Shown piece after piece: positions 24,954 to 32,978 of a DNA stretch of 64,000 bases (its first letter is position 1; each line of letters opens with the position of its first letter). The translations under genes were made by a program, and so were the position numbers. The stretch is taken from assembly GCF_024298825.1 (NCBI RefSeq), contig NZ_CP101153.1:2232001-2296000 (forward strand), in the 5' to 3' direction. The notes below the pieces were generated by a model. It saw only the letters and a program-made list of their open reading frames with translations, made no database searches and was not told the origin of the DNA. This DNA is from Haloglomus salinum. Its GTDB lineage: Archaea; Halobacteriota; Halobacteria; Halobacteriales; Haloarculaceae.

Positions 24954-26888
24954 ATGGAGACCACGTCCTCGGGGATTAAGTTCGACCGGGCGGCCGCCAT
25001 CCTCGGGCTGGTGGTGGCCGTCGCGCTGCTGCCCGTGCAGCTGGTCCTCACCCACATCTACGCCCAGACGCTGCCGCCGGTGCTGGCGCTGGCCTGCCTC
25101 ATCTACCTGGCCGCGACCGGCGAGGAGACCGAGGAGGACTCGCTGCGACTGCCGACCTCGATGGCGCATCTGCTGCCGAGCGTCGTCGTCTTCGGTGCCG
25201 CGGGGCTGTTCCTCCTCGCGAACGTGCAGGGCGGCCGGACGGACACGTTCTACGTCGCGGCGGCGCTCATCGGGACGCTGCTGCTGGGCCAGATTCTGTT
25301 CGCCCGTGACCGCGACCTCCACACGGGGGTCCTGCTCACGCAGATCGTCGCGCTCGGGGCCACCATCCGGTACGCGGCGGTCCTGAACACGCCCGGCTAC
25401 ATCGGCATCGACGTCTGGACGCACATGACCGACTTCACCCGGGGGATGATGGAAGCGAACTCCATCGCCGGGATGGGGTCGACGAAGTACGTCATGGCGC
25501 CGCTGTACCACCTGCTCGTGGGGGCGACGTCGCTGTTCTCGGGGCTCCCGCTCCGGGAGTCGCTGTTCGTCTCGCTCGGACTCGTGATGCCCGTCGGCGC
25601 CGTCCTCGTCTTCGGTGGGGCGCGCTACCTCGTCGAGGACCGGTGGGCGCTGTTCGCGGCCGGCCTGTTCGCGCTGAGTGGCTCGGCCATCCGCTGGGGC
25701 ATCCACCTCATCCCGACGAGCATGGGGCTGTTGCTGTTCCTCGCGGTGCTGGCAATCGTCATCCGGCTGTTCCGGGCGCCGACCAGCCCCCGCGACGGCC
25801 TCCTGCTCATCACGCTGTTCATGGCGATGGCGCTGACCCACCAGGTGTCCTCGTTCATCCTGCTCGTCTTCCTCATCGCCGCGATGGTCGTCCAGTACGC
25901 CCTGAAGACGGGTATCATGGACCCGCCGCGGTCCTCGGCACACGGGCTCGGGGTCGACGACGTCGAGCCCATCAGCTTCGGGGGGTACTTCGTGTTCAAC
26001 GCCGGCTTCCTCACGCTCACGTGGAGTCTCACGCCGTACTACGGGCGGTCGTTCATCGCGACGGTGTTCATCTTCCTGCAGGACTCGTTCGGTGGCGGGT
26101 CCCTCATCGGCGGAAGCAGCGGTGGCGGCGGTGGTGGCGGTGGCGGCGCCAGCCAGTCCCAGCCGCTCGTCGAGTTCGTCGTGGTGAACTTCGACGTCCT
26201 CGGGTTCCTGCTGTTGCTGTTCGGGACGACCGTCGGCTGCCTGTACGCGCTCCGGCGGAGCCGGACGAACCAGGCGACGCTGACGCTCGTCGCCGCCGCG
26301 GTCGCGATGACGGCGTTCACGCTGCTGCCGCCGCTCATCGGTATCGGGACGTTCCTGTCCGGGCGCTGGTTCGCCTTCCTGTTCGCCGTGATGGCGGTCC
26401 TGACGGCGGTCGGGTTCGGCCACCTCCGGCGCGGGCTCGCGCCCACGCTGATGGTCGTCTTCCTCGTCGTCTTCCTCTACGCGTACCCCATCGCGATGGT
26501 CGCGTCGCCGAAGGCGACCGTCGACGCGCCGATGCTGGAGCACGAGCGCCCCCAGTTCAGCTACACCGAGGAGGAGCTGGCCGCGATGCGGACCGTCGGG
26601 TCGGTGACGACCGGGAGCGACGAGGACCCCATCTACACGGACTTCCCGTACAACTCGGCGTTCAACCGGTACCACTCCGAGCGCTTCGGGACGGCGACGG
26701 TGCCACCCGACGCGCGGGTGAACGAGTCGGAGGTGATCTACCGCCGGTACCAGACCGACGCCGCCCCCTACTTCAGCGACGGTGACGGCATGAACCGCAT
26801 CCACCGGGTGCGCAAGTCGGCGATGTGCCCGACGGACCGCAACGTCGTCTACACGAACGGCGACGTGACGTTCTGCCGCGCCCCCTGA
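24954..26888 (+). CDS. GT-C-like polytopic membrane protein
   Basis: 644 residues with about twelve hydrophobic helices up to residue 525 and a soluble C-terminal domain (about 530-644). The loop after the fifth helix reads GYIGIDVWTHMTDFTRGMM, an acid-plus-aromatic loop like that of GT-C glycosyltransferases and oligosaccharyltransferase relatives. A run of nine Gly in an external loop (about residues 389-397) is a flexible linker. The C-terminus has two Cys (AMCPTDRN ... TFCRAP) that could form a disulfide outside the cell. Family not named with certainty; likely a lipid-linked-sugar-dependent transferase given the neighbouring deacetylase and the upstream palindrome (inference). Confidence 0.6.
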   Translation: METTSSGIKFDRAAAILGLVVAVALLPVQLVLTHIYAQTLPPVLALACLIYLAATGEETEEDSLRLPTSMAHLLPSVVVFGAAGLFLLANVQGGRTDTFYVAAALIGTLLLGQILFARDRDLHTGVLLTQIVALGATIRYAAVLNTPGYIGIDVWTHMTDFTRGMMEANSIAGMGSTKYVMAPLYHLLVGATSLFSGLPLRESLFVSLGLVMPVGAVLVFGGARYLVEDRWALFAAGLFALSGSAIRWGIHLIPTSMGLLLFLAVLAIVIRLFRAPTSPRDGLLLITLFMAMALTHQVSSFILLVFLIAAMVVQYALKTGIMDPPRSSAHGLGVDDVEPISFGGYFVFNAGFLTLTWSLTPYYGRSFIATVFIFLQDSFGGGSLIGGSSGGGGGGGGGASQSQPLVEFVVVNFDVLGFLLLLFGTTVGCLYALRRSRTNQATLTLVAAAVAMTAFTLLPPLIGIGTFLSGRWFAFLFAVMAVLTAVGFGHLRRGLAPTLMVVFLVVFLYAYPIAMVASPKATVDAPMLEHERPQFSYTEEELAAMRTVGSVTTGSDEDPIYTDFPYNSAFNRYHSERFGTATVPPDARVNESEVIYRRYQTDAAPYFSDGDGMNRIHRVRKSAMCPTDRNVVYTNGDVTFCRAP

Positions 26889-26922
26889 GCGGCGGAACCG
26901 CCGTCACTGTTTCACTCGGCGA

Positions 26923-26937
26923 TTATCCACCGCGTAA
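26923..26937 (+). promoter_or_regulatory. 15-bp palindromic promoter element (polysaccharide deacetylase)
   Basis: TTATCCACCGCGTAA, 66 nt upstream of the ATG at 27003. GTAATTATTCC follows at 26949 and may be an additional promoter part. Confidence 0.6.
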
Positions 26938-27002
26938 ACCGTCGAACGTGTAATTATTCCCCACATAGGAAGGGGTCTGTCGCTCCGTAGGGTGGCGTAC
27001 AG

Positions 27003-28322
27003 ATGTCCGACCGCAGTGACACGCGACGACGAGCGTTCCTGGCTGGCATGGCCGCTACGACCGCCGGCCTCGCCGGCTGTAGTATGCTCGACTCGGACGG
27101 GGGCTCGGACGGGGGCTCGGGCGGCACCACGAGCACGGCGACCGCCACCCCGACCGACACGGCGACCGCCACCCCGACCGACACGAACGACGGCTCGAAC
27201 CAGAACCAGAAGACGCCGGACGACCCCGGCACCTACAAGCCGATGGAGCCCGCCGCGGCCTCGTTCGAGGACCTGTCGTACTGGACCTCGGACGCGGGCG
27301 TCAAGCTCCAGGCCGACTCCGAGACCTACTATCAGGCGACGCAGTCGGCCCGCATCGAGGGGCGTAGCGGTACAATCCGCCGGCAGTTCCCCGTCCCCGT
27401 CAACCTCCAGGGGAAGGATCTCTCGCTGGCACTGAAGATCGGCGGACCCCTCCCCACGACCGTCCGCATCTACCTGTACGATACCGGCGGGAACACTACC
27501 CGGCTCCTCCAGAACTACCACGGCAAGCAGCCCGAGGGCTGGGTCCGGGTCAACCCCTCGATCAACTCGGCGGGTGCGGACATGAGCAGCATCGAGCAGG
27601 TCCTCATCACGATCGACGGCCCGGCGCCGAACAAGAAGTACTGGGTCGACGACCTCAAGTTCCACGACAAGGCTGCGAAGCAGGGCCAGGTGATGTTCTC
27701 GTTCGACTACATCACCCGGAGCATCTACGAGGTCGCGTTCCCGATGATGCAGAACCGCGGCATCAAGGGCGCCGTGGCGGTCCCGGCCGACAACGTCGGC
27801 AACGCCGACCGACTCAACTGGGACGAACTGAAGGAGATGCAGAACGCGGGCTGGGAGATCTGCAGCATGACCAACGACTGGGAGTCGATGTACGGCCAGT
27901 CGCGGAACATCCAGCGCCAGCGGATGGAGCGGGCCATCCGGCTCATCAAGGACAACGGTCTCGGCACGCCGAAGGCGCTGATGTACCCGAAGGGCTTCGC
28001 CGACAACACGACCTACGAACTGGCCCAGGAACTCCACGATATCTCGTTCGTCCGGTACGGGAACACCGAGGCTGGCCTCTCGCAGTCGGCCATCATGGGC
28101 CCGACGTTCGTCAACCGCTCGCGGCCGAACACGCCGGAGGCGGTGAAGAACCAGCTCGGACCCATCAGCGACTACAACGGGCTCTACACCATCGTCCACA
28201 ACCGGATCGGTGGGGACGCCCAGAACACGCGGTCCGAGTTCCGGGCCATGCTCGACACGGTTCGGAAACGCCAGAACCAGGGCGACATCCAGGTCGTCAC
28301 ACCGTCCGACGTCATCCTCTGA
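27003..28322 (+). CDS. Polysaccharide deacetylase-like lipoprotein
   Basis: 439 residues. Twin-arginine-like signal (TRRRAFLAGMAATTAG) with lipobox LAGC, then a Ser/Gly/Thr linker containing a duplicated TATATPTD unit. A beta-sandwich-like domain spans about 85-220 and a NodB (CE4) type barrel about 225-420. In the barrel MFSFDYI holds the first acidic motif in modified form and the later motifs are CSMTNDWESM and ALMYPKGFAD. The usual HxxH metal pair is not obvious, so catalysis is uncertain. It would act outside the cell on N-acetylated surface polysaccharide or bind it. Downstream gene on the same strand begins 317 nt later and is broken. Confidence 0.75.
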   Translation: MSDRSDTRRRAFLAGMAATTAGLAGCSMLDSDGGSDGGSGGTTSTATATPTDTATATPTDTNDGSNQNQKTPDDPGTYKPMEPAAASFEDLSYWTSDAGVKLQADSETYYQATQSARIEGRSGTIRRQFPVPVNLQGKDLSLALKIGGPLPTTVRIYLYDTGGNTTRLLQNYHGKQPEGWVRVNPSINSAGADMSSIEQVLITIDGPAPNKKYWVDDLKFHDKAAKQGQVMFSFDYITRSIYEVAFPMMQNRGIKGAVAVPADNVGNADRLNWDELKEMQNAGWEICSMTNDWESMYGQSRNIQRQRMERAIRLIKDNGLGTPKALMYPKGFADNTTYELAQELHDISFVRYGNTEAGLSQSAIMGPTFVNRSRPNTPEAVKNQLGPISDYNGLYTIVHNRIGGDAQNTRSEFRAMLDTVRKRQNQGDIQVVTPSDVIL

Positions 28323-28639
28323 CCGGCGCGTACCGACCTGCGCCCGGACGCGGCTTCCCGTCCCGCGTCCTCGGGCCCTCCGTCCCCGACGGGGGATAGG
28401 TGCGGGCCGACACGGTTCCTGTCATGTCCTTGCGACCGCGGCCTTCCTCCGTGATTCCTCGCTCGAGTTCGGGTGGCAACGCCCACGGTTGGGTGAACCT
28501 CCGGAGGTCCTCCTCCGTCGACCGTTCCATCACGTGGCGCCGGGGCTCTCGGTGGTGAAAGAGTTCGCTGTAGAATCATCAGGAGTATCATCTGTTTTGC
28601 TGGCCGCAACGAAGGGGGTAGAGTCCGCTCGGCTCGGTA
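28323..28639. other. Intergenic region, nothing recognised
   Basis: About 320 bases between the deacetylase and the broken exported-protein gene. No open frame with sensible composition, no palindrome of the 15-bp family and no clear terminator. Confidence 0.5.
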
Positions 28640-29115
28640 ATGGACCCTGAGAACGTCCACTCACGGCGGAGCGTACTCGGATCGATCGGCGGCCTCGTCG
28701 AGAGCGCCCTCCTCGGAGGTGCCGGACTGGCACGAACGAACAGTCAGGAGTCGAGCGCCTCGGATGCGGCTCCGTCGGTCGAGTGGAGCCGGCAGTACGG
28801 CGGCGAGAGGCGAGCGTACGAACTGTACGATCTGGTGACCGTCCTCCAGGCCGACGATGGCGGGTACACGCTCCCGGCGGAGGGGGCGCCCGTCCAGCGG
28901 TCCGGGGTGGAGGAGCCCCAGTTCGGACTCGTCCGTGTGGCCGCCGACGGGACGAAGCAGTGGGGGCGTTCGCGCCCCCCCTGGGCGGGACGGGCGACTT
29001 CGACTCCCCGCGCCAGCAGAACTTCTCCCCCACCGGCGACGGTGATGGTTCCGGGGGGTCCGCCGACGAGACGACGGACGAGACGACCGAGGCCGACGAC
29101 CGTCCGGACGAATAG
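28640..29115 (+). pseudogene. Frameshifted, truncated exported repeat protein
   Basis: From the ATG at 28640: a twin-arginine-like signal (SRRSVLGSIGGLVESALLGG), then SVEWSRQYGGERRAYELYDLV and DDGGYTLPAEG and FGLVRVAADGTKQWG. This is one unit of the WSRTYGG...DGGYxLAG...VRxDADGxxxW type of tandem repeat seen in larger exported haloarchaeal proteins. After about 28965 the reading frame slips: the sensible continuation (GGTGDFDSPRQQNFSPTGDG and an acidic Thr-rich tail to the stop at 29113-29115) is in another frame. Only one repeat and a tail remain, so most of the gene is lost. Confidence 0.65.
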
Positions 29116-29210
29116 AGCCACTCTCCCCGTTCTCTCCTCTATTTTGAGAAAAATATGCGATATATGATGTCTGAAGCAAATACAAATAAGATATATCTGG
29201 TATCATCTGT

Positions 29211-29265
29211 CTGTGTTCCTGTCGGGTGGCGCGCATGTGGACTGACTGCCACCCCACGAACACAG
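29211..29265. terminator. Strong interrupted stem-loop between convergent genes
   Basis: CTGTGTTC (29211-29218) pairs with GAACACAG (29258-29265), and GGGTGGC (29224-29230) with GCCACCC (29248-29254), leaving a small internal loop and a 17-nt apical loop. It lies between the 3' ends of the broken gene (29115) and the beta-propeller gene (29323). It may be a bidirectional terminator or a small structured RNA. The left arm contains the GTGTTCCTGTCG word also seen twice at 20.05-20.13 kb. Confidence 0.5.
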
Positions 29266-29322
29266 CCACCGCTGGCGGGGTAATGCACGGGGACGGAGGG
29301 GGCCGAACCGCGACGGAATAGC

Positions 29323-30495
29323 CTACTGCGTGGTGTTGCCGCTCTCGTTGCCGCCGGGCGTGGTGCTCGCCGTGTCCGTCGACTCGCCCGAGGACTCACC
29401 CTCCGGGGGGACGTGGTAGATGCCGATGGACCAGCTCTGCTCGCCCCGTCCGTTGCCGTCGACCGCGCACCGCCAGCCCTCGCCGTCGCCGAGATACCAC
29501 GGGTCGTAGTGGTGCATCCGGATCTCGTTCCAGTCACGGCCGTTCTCTCCTGAGCCGTCGATGACGGGTGACTCGGGCACCTCGCTATCCTGGAACGAGG
29601 TGGGGGTCAGGTCGCTGATGCTGTAAGCCCGAACTTTCTCGCCGTAGAAATCGACGCTGTCCTGGTAGAACATCAGGATATCGTCCTCGCGGACGATGGG
29701 TCGGCCGGCGGGGCGGGCGGCCTTCTTCCGGTTCTCGATGATGGGGTTGTTCTCGTGGGGCTGGTACTCGCCGGTGAGCGAGTCGCTGTAGTAGGCCCGG
29801 AGCCCGCTGTTTCCGATACCCGCCAGGTCCCACCACCTGCCCTCCCACTGGAACAGGACGTGGTCGGTGATGTCGTGGCCGTACTCGGTGGGGTCGTAGA
29901 GGTCCGTCTGGTGGGTCCACGTCGTCGGGAATTCCTCGGCCCGGTAGAGACGGGGCTTCGCGTTTGAGCGGCCCTCTTCGGTCGTCATGTAGTACTCGCC
30001 CTGCCACTTGAACACGTACGGGAACGAGAGATGGTACGGTCGCTGGAGGACGACCTGGTCGTACTTCCATGTCTTGCCGCGGTCGTCGCTCGTGGCGTGG
30101 CTGATGACGCCCCCGGAGTCGGTCGCCACCTCGAAGAACATGTGCCAGTCGTCGTCCTCCGTGACGAAGAGGAACGGGTCGGCCACGAAGTTGGCCTCCG
30201 CGTCCGTGACGTAACTCGCCTGCATCGCGGGGCTCAGTGACTCGGGGTCCGGTTCGGCCGCCAGCGGGGGGACGTCGTGGTCCCGGTACGGGTAGCTCGG
30301 GATGTTCTGCCCGCCGGCTGCTGGGGTGGGGGTTCCCGTATCAGTGGGGCTGGCTCCTCCCGTCCCCCCGCTATTGTTGGGCGTGCTGTCGTCCGACATC
30401 AACGCCTTGGTCGAACAGCCGGCGAGCCCGGCTGTACCGGCCGCAAGGCCCCCTAGCAACGCGCGTCGACTGATATCCCGCTGTGAACCGTCCAT
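29323..30495 (-). CDS. Five-bladed-propeller-like lipoprotein (GINT1-N-type, glycan-associated)
   Basis: 390 residues. Signal with SRRALLGGLAAG and lipobox LAGC, a Gly/Thr/Pro linker, then a beta-propeller with blade motifs FVADPFLFVTEDDDWHMFFE, SHATSDDRGKTW, HLSFPYVFKWQGEYYMTTE, LYRAEEFPTTW, DHVLFQWEGRWWDLAG and MFYQDSVDFYG. This ADPF/LSYPYVF pattern belongs to the N-terminal domain of glucosamine inositolphosphorylceramide transferase 1 and bacterial polysaccharide proteins, related to GH32/43/68 propellers. It is probably a surface-anchored sugar-binding or -cleaving protein (inference). The ATG at 30495 is 29 nt from a strong palindrome. Confidence 0.75.
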   Translation of the reverse strand: MDGSQRDISRRALLGGLAAGTAGLAGCSTKALMSDDSTPNNSGGTGGASPTDTGTPTPAAGGQNIPSYPYRDHDVPPLAAEPDPESLSPAMQASYVTDAEANFVADPFLFVTEDDDWHMFFEVATDSGGVISHATSDDRGKTWKYDQVVLQRPYHLSFPYVFKWQGEYYMTTEEGRSNAKPRLYRAEEFPTTWTHQTDLYDPTEYGHDITDHVLFQWEGRWWDLAGIGNSGLRAYYSDSLTGEYQPHENNPIIENRKKAARPAGRPIVREDDILMFYQDSVDFYGEKVRAYSISDLTPTSFQDSEVPESPVIDGSGENGRDWNEIRMHHYDPWYLGDGEGWRCAVDGNGRGEQSWSIGIYHVPPEGESSGESTDTASTTPGGNESGNTTQ

Positions 30496-30523
30496 ACGCT
30501 AGCTCCCCGCTACAACCGCTTTG

Positions 30524-30538
30524 TTACCTGTCGGCTAA
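30524..30538 (-). promoter_or_regulatory. 15-bp palindromic promoter element (beta-propeller lipoprotein)
   Basis: Minus-strand TTAGCCGACAGGTAA followed by CAAAGC, 29 nt upstream of the ATG at 30495. Confidence 0.65.
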
Positions 30539-30742
30539 CTGGGATACCGGGTGGGCGCCACTGTGACCCAGTCGCAGTCTATCGATTTCACGGATATGTT
30601 CTAGAATCGTATAATTTCAATCGTATATTTCAATCCACACCATTTCAACCGCTTAAGTTCTATTTTTCTATGCTAAAACTGCCTGAATGGCCTCTCTGAA
30701 TCGGTTTGTTTAACTCGCTCTCCCTCTCGTTCCCATCCAGCT

Positions 30743-32854
30743 ATGGGAGACAGAGATGCCGGTTTCAGTCGCCGGACCTACCTTGGGATGGTTGGAGCAG
30801 CGTCGGGAGCGACACTGCTCGCGGAGCCGACGCTCGCCACAGACGAATACAGCGAGGTCGTCGATATCGTCGAGGCGGGTGCCGACAATACGGGCAACGA
30901 ACCGATCGACGAGGTCTTCCAGGAACACGCGGAGGACGACACGCTCATCGAGTTCCCGGACGGGACGTACGTCGTCAACCAGCTCATCGTCTACCAGCTC
31001 TCGAACTTCGCGATGGTCGGGAAGGGCGACGCGACGCTCGTCCCTGGGGACAACTACGAGGAGGAGCAGTGGATCGCAGGCGCCGAAACCCGCGATCTCA
31101 CCGTCCGGAACTTCACCCTCGACACGACCGAGGACGGCGTTTCGCCGGAGATCGACATCAGCGCGTACGATGGTCTCGAGTTTCGCGATATCGTCAAACG
31201 CGGCTATCAGGACAATGGCGGGGTCGCCATCGGACTCCGCATCATCGACAAGGACGGGAGCGGACTGATTCAGAACGTCAGAGCTCCCGATGGGGGGGAG
31301 AGCGTCGGTCTCTACATCGAGTCCGACGGGCCGATGACGGTCCGGAACTGCCAGTTCGAGGAGTTCTGTGACAACGGCGTCTACGCCTCAGCGTCCGCTG
31401 CCCCCATCCGAGTCGAGGGCGGCTTCTTCCGGAACAACAACATCTCGCAGGTCCGGCTGGGGAGTCCGGACAGCGTCGTCCGCGACGCAGAGATGGTGGT
31501 CGACAAGTCCGTGACGGCCGACGACAATCCAGTCAACATGCGCGGTGTCCGCGTCGCCGACGGTCCCGGTCCCGTCTACGTGGAGAACTGCGACATCAGC
31601 ATGACTGGTGGCCAGGGGAATGGTGGTATCGTCAATGCCTTCTCGGGCGGCTCGATGGTCGTCCGCGACACCCGCATCAACGTCGGGGAGGAGTACACGA
31701 CCGTCGGCTCCGACGGGAGCCGGACGAGCTTCGGCATCTTCGTCGACGACGCGACGGAGGCTGACCCCGGAAGCCGGACCCTCGAGAACGTCTCCATCAC
31801 CGGCGGCGGTACCTACCGCGCGGCGATACTCCTCCGGCGGGGAGACAACACGATGGACGGGCTCTGTATCGACCAGTCCGGCGAGGGCCGGAACGGCATC
31901 ATCCTTGAGAACTCCAGCAACAACACCCTCACGGACTCGGTCATCGACGTGTCCGACGAGGAGATCGTGCTGCGCGACTCCTCGGTCCGGCGCGCGGGCG
32001 TCGAGACCAGCGGCTCCTGTCCGGAGCCGGGGGAGCGTCTGAGTACCTCCCCCGGCGAGGGCTCCGGTCTCCCGGGCGAGGTCGGGTCGGTCGCCCACGA
32101 GCAGACCGCCGACGGTGACTGGCACGGCGTCGGCTTCGAGCGCACCCACGAGGCGCCGGTCGTCGTGAGCAAGCCGCTCTCCTACGCCGACGAGACGCCC
32201 TGCCATGTCCGGCTGAAGAACGTCACCGACGACGGGTTCGACCTGCAGCACGAGGAGTGGCTGTACCTCGACGGCGACCACCGGCCCGAGACCAGCCACT
32301 TCCTGACGCTCGCGGCGGGCGGCCACACGGTCGACGGTCGTCCCGTCGAGGCCGGCCGGGTCCGCACCGACAACCGGTTCACGGGTTTCTCGTTCGACAC
32401 GGGGTTCGAGGACCGACCCGTCGTGTTCGCCCAGTCCCAGACCTACGAGGGTCCCAACCCGGTCGTCACGCGGCTCCGGAACGTCACGGCCGACGGCGCC
32501 GAGGCGATGGTCCAGGAGGAGGAGGGCGAGGAGCGCGGCGGCGCCCACCGGACGGAGACGGTCGGTTACGTCGCGGTGCCGACCGGCACGGGCACCGTCG
32601 ACGGGCAGCCGTTCGAGGTTGGCGTCACGAGCGCCCACGAGGAGTGGCGCCGCATCGACTTCGAGCAGGACTACGAGGACCCGAAGTTCGTCGCCGGCAT
32701 CCAGACGTTCCACGGGCCCAACACGGCCAACCTCCGCTACCGGGACCTCTCGGCGTCCGGCGTCGAGGTCCACGTCGAGGAGGAGCAGAGCCAGGACGAG
32801 GAGACGCTCCACCGCTACGAGCGCGTCGGCTACGCCGTCTTCGAGGGCGCCTGA
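30743..32854 (+). CDS. Exported right-handed beta-helix protein with three C-terminal lectin-like repeats
   Basis: 703 residues. Twin-arginine signal (FSRRTYLGMVGAASGA) without lipobox Cys, so a secreted soluble protein. Residues about 40-420 form a parallel beta-helix of the pectate-lyase/DUF1565 type (IEFPDGTYVVNQ, TVRNFTLDTT, VRNCQFEEF, VVRDTRINVG, IILENSSNNTLTDS). Residues about 450-700 contain three tandem ~85-residue repeats: F-x-E/D-T/D-x-F/H-E-x-P-V/K-x-V, then a strand ending LRN/KNVT/DLSxxGxxxxxxEE, then ETxxYVAVPTG/HRYERVGYAVF. These resemble H-type-lectin/discoidin-like sandwich units that may hold sugars. It would bind or cleave acidic surface polysaccharide (inference). The 250 nt upstream are AT-rich with no 15-bp palindrome for this gene. 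Confidence 0.75.
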   Translation: MGDRDAGFSRRTYLGMVGAASGATLLAEPTLATDEYSEVVDIVEAGADNTGNEPIDEVFQEHAEDDTLIEFPDGTYVVNQLIVYQLSNFAMVGKGDATLVPGDNYEEEQWIAGAETRDLTVRNFTLDTTEDGVSPEIDISAYDGLEFRDIVKRGYQDNGGVAIGLRIIDKDGSGLIQNVRAPDGGESVGLYIESDGPMTVRNCQFEEFCDNGVYASASAAPIRVEGGFFRNNNISQVRLGSPDSVVRDAEMVVDKSVTADDNPVNMRGVRVADGPGPVYVENCDISMTGGQGNGGIVNAFSGGSMVVRDTRINVGEEYTTVGSDGSRTSFGIFVDDATEADPGSRTLENVSITGGGTYRAAILLRRGDNTMDGLCIDQSGEGRNGIILENSSNNTLTDSVIDVSDEEIVLRDSSVRRAGVETSGSCPEPGERLSTSPGEGSGLPGEVGSVAHEQTADGDWHGVGFERTHEAPVVVSKPLSYADETPCHVRLKNVTDDGFDLQHEEWLYLDGDHRPETSHFLTLAAGGHTVDGRPVEAGRVRTDNRFTGFSFDTGFEDRPVVFAQSQTYEGPNPVVTRLRNVTADGAEAMVQEEEGEERGGAHRTETVGYVAVPTGTGTVDGQPFEVGVTSAHEEWRRIDFEQDYEDPKFVAGIQTFHGPNTANLRYRDLSASGVEVHVEEEQSQDEETLHRYERVGYAVFEGA

Positions 32855-32898
32855 GTCCACCGGGGACGCACCGGGCAGCACCGGCACCGTTCTCGCGC

Positions 32899-32913
32899 TT
32901 ACGCCGGCGATAA
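32899..32913 (+). promoter_or_regulatory. 15-bp palindromic promoter element (GT4 gene)
   Basis: TTACGCCGGCGATAA followed by CTAACC, with a 9-of-11 inner palindrome (GCCGGC centre). It is 30 nt upstream of the leader ATG at 32943 and 62 nt upstream of the GTG at 32975. Confidence 0.65.
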
Positions 32914-32942
32914 CTAACCCCGCGGACACCCTCGTTCCCCGT

Positions 32943-32978
32943 ATGTACACAGCTCGCCAGCGGGTGGTGGCGCGGTGA
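32943..32978 (+). CDS. Possible 11-residue leader ORF overlapping the GT4 start
   Basis: ATG at 32943 opens MYTARQRVVAR and stops at TGA 32976-32978, which shares GTGA with the glycosyltransferase start. Too short for a domain. The distance to the palindrome (30 nt) matches other genes where this is the true start codon. Confidence 0.35.
   Translation: MYTARQRVVAR

Noticed and set aside
26101..26150. Nine-glycine run in the GT-C-like protein as a possible sequencing error
   Set aside because: The frame is maintained on both sides with good membrane helices; a flexible external loop explains it.
24774..26804. 676-codon minus-strand frame opposite the GT-C-like gene
   Set aside because: Very Arg/Asp/Glu/Gln-rich with no hydrophobic core; the plus strand has a coherent set of membrane helices.
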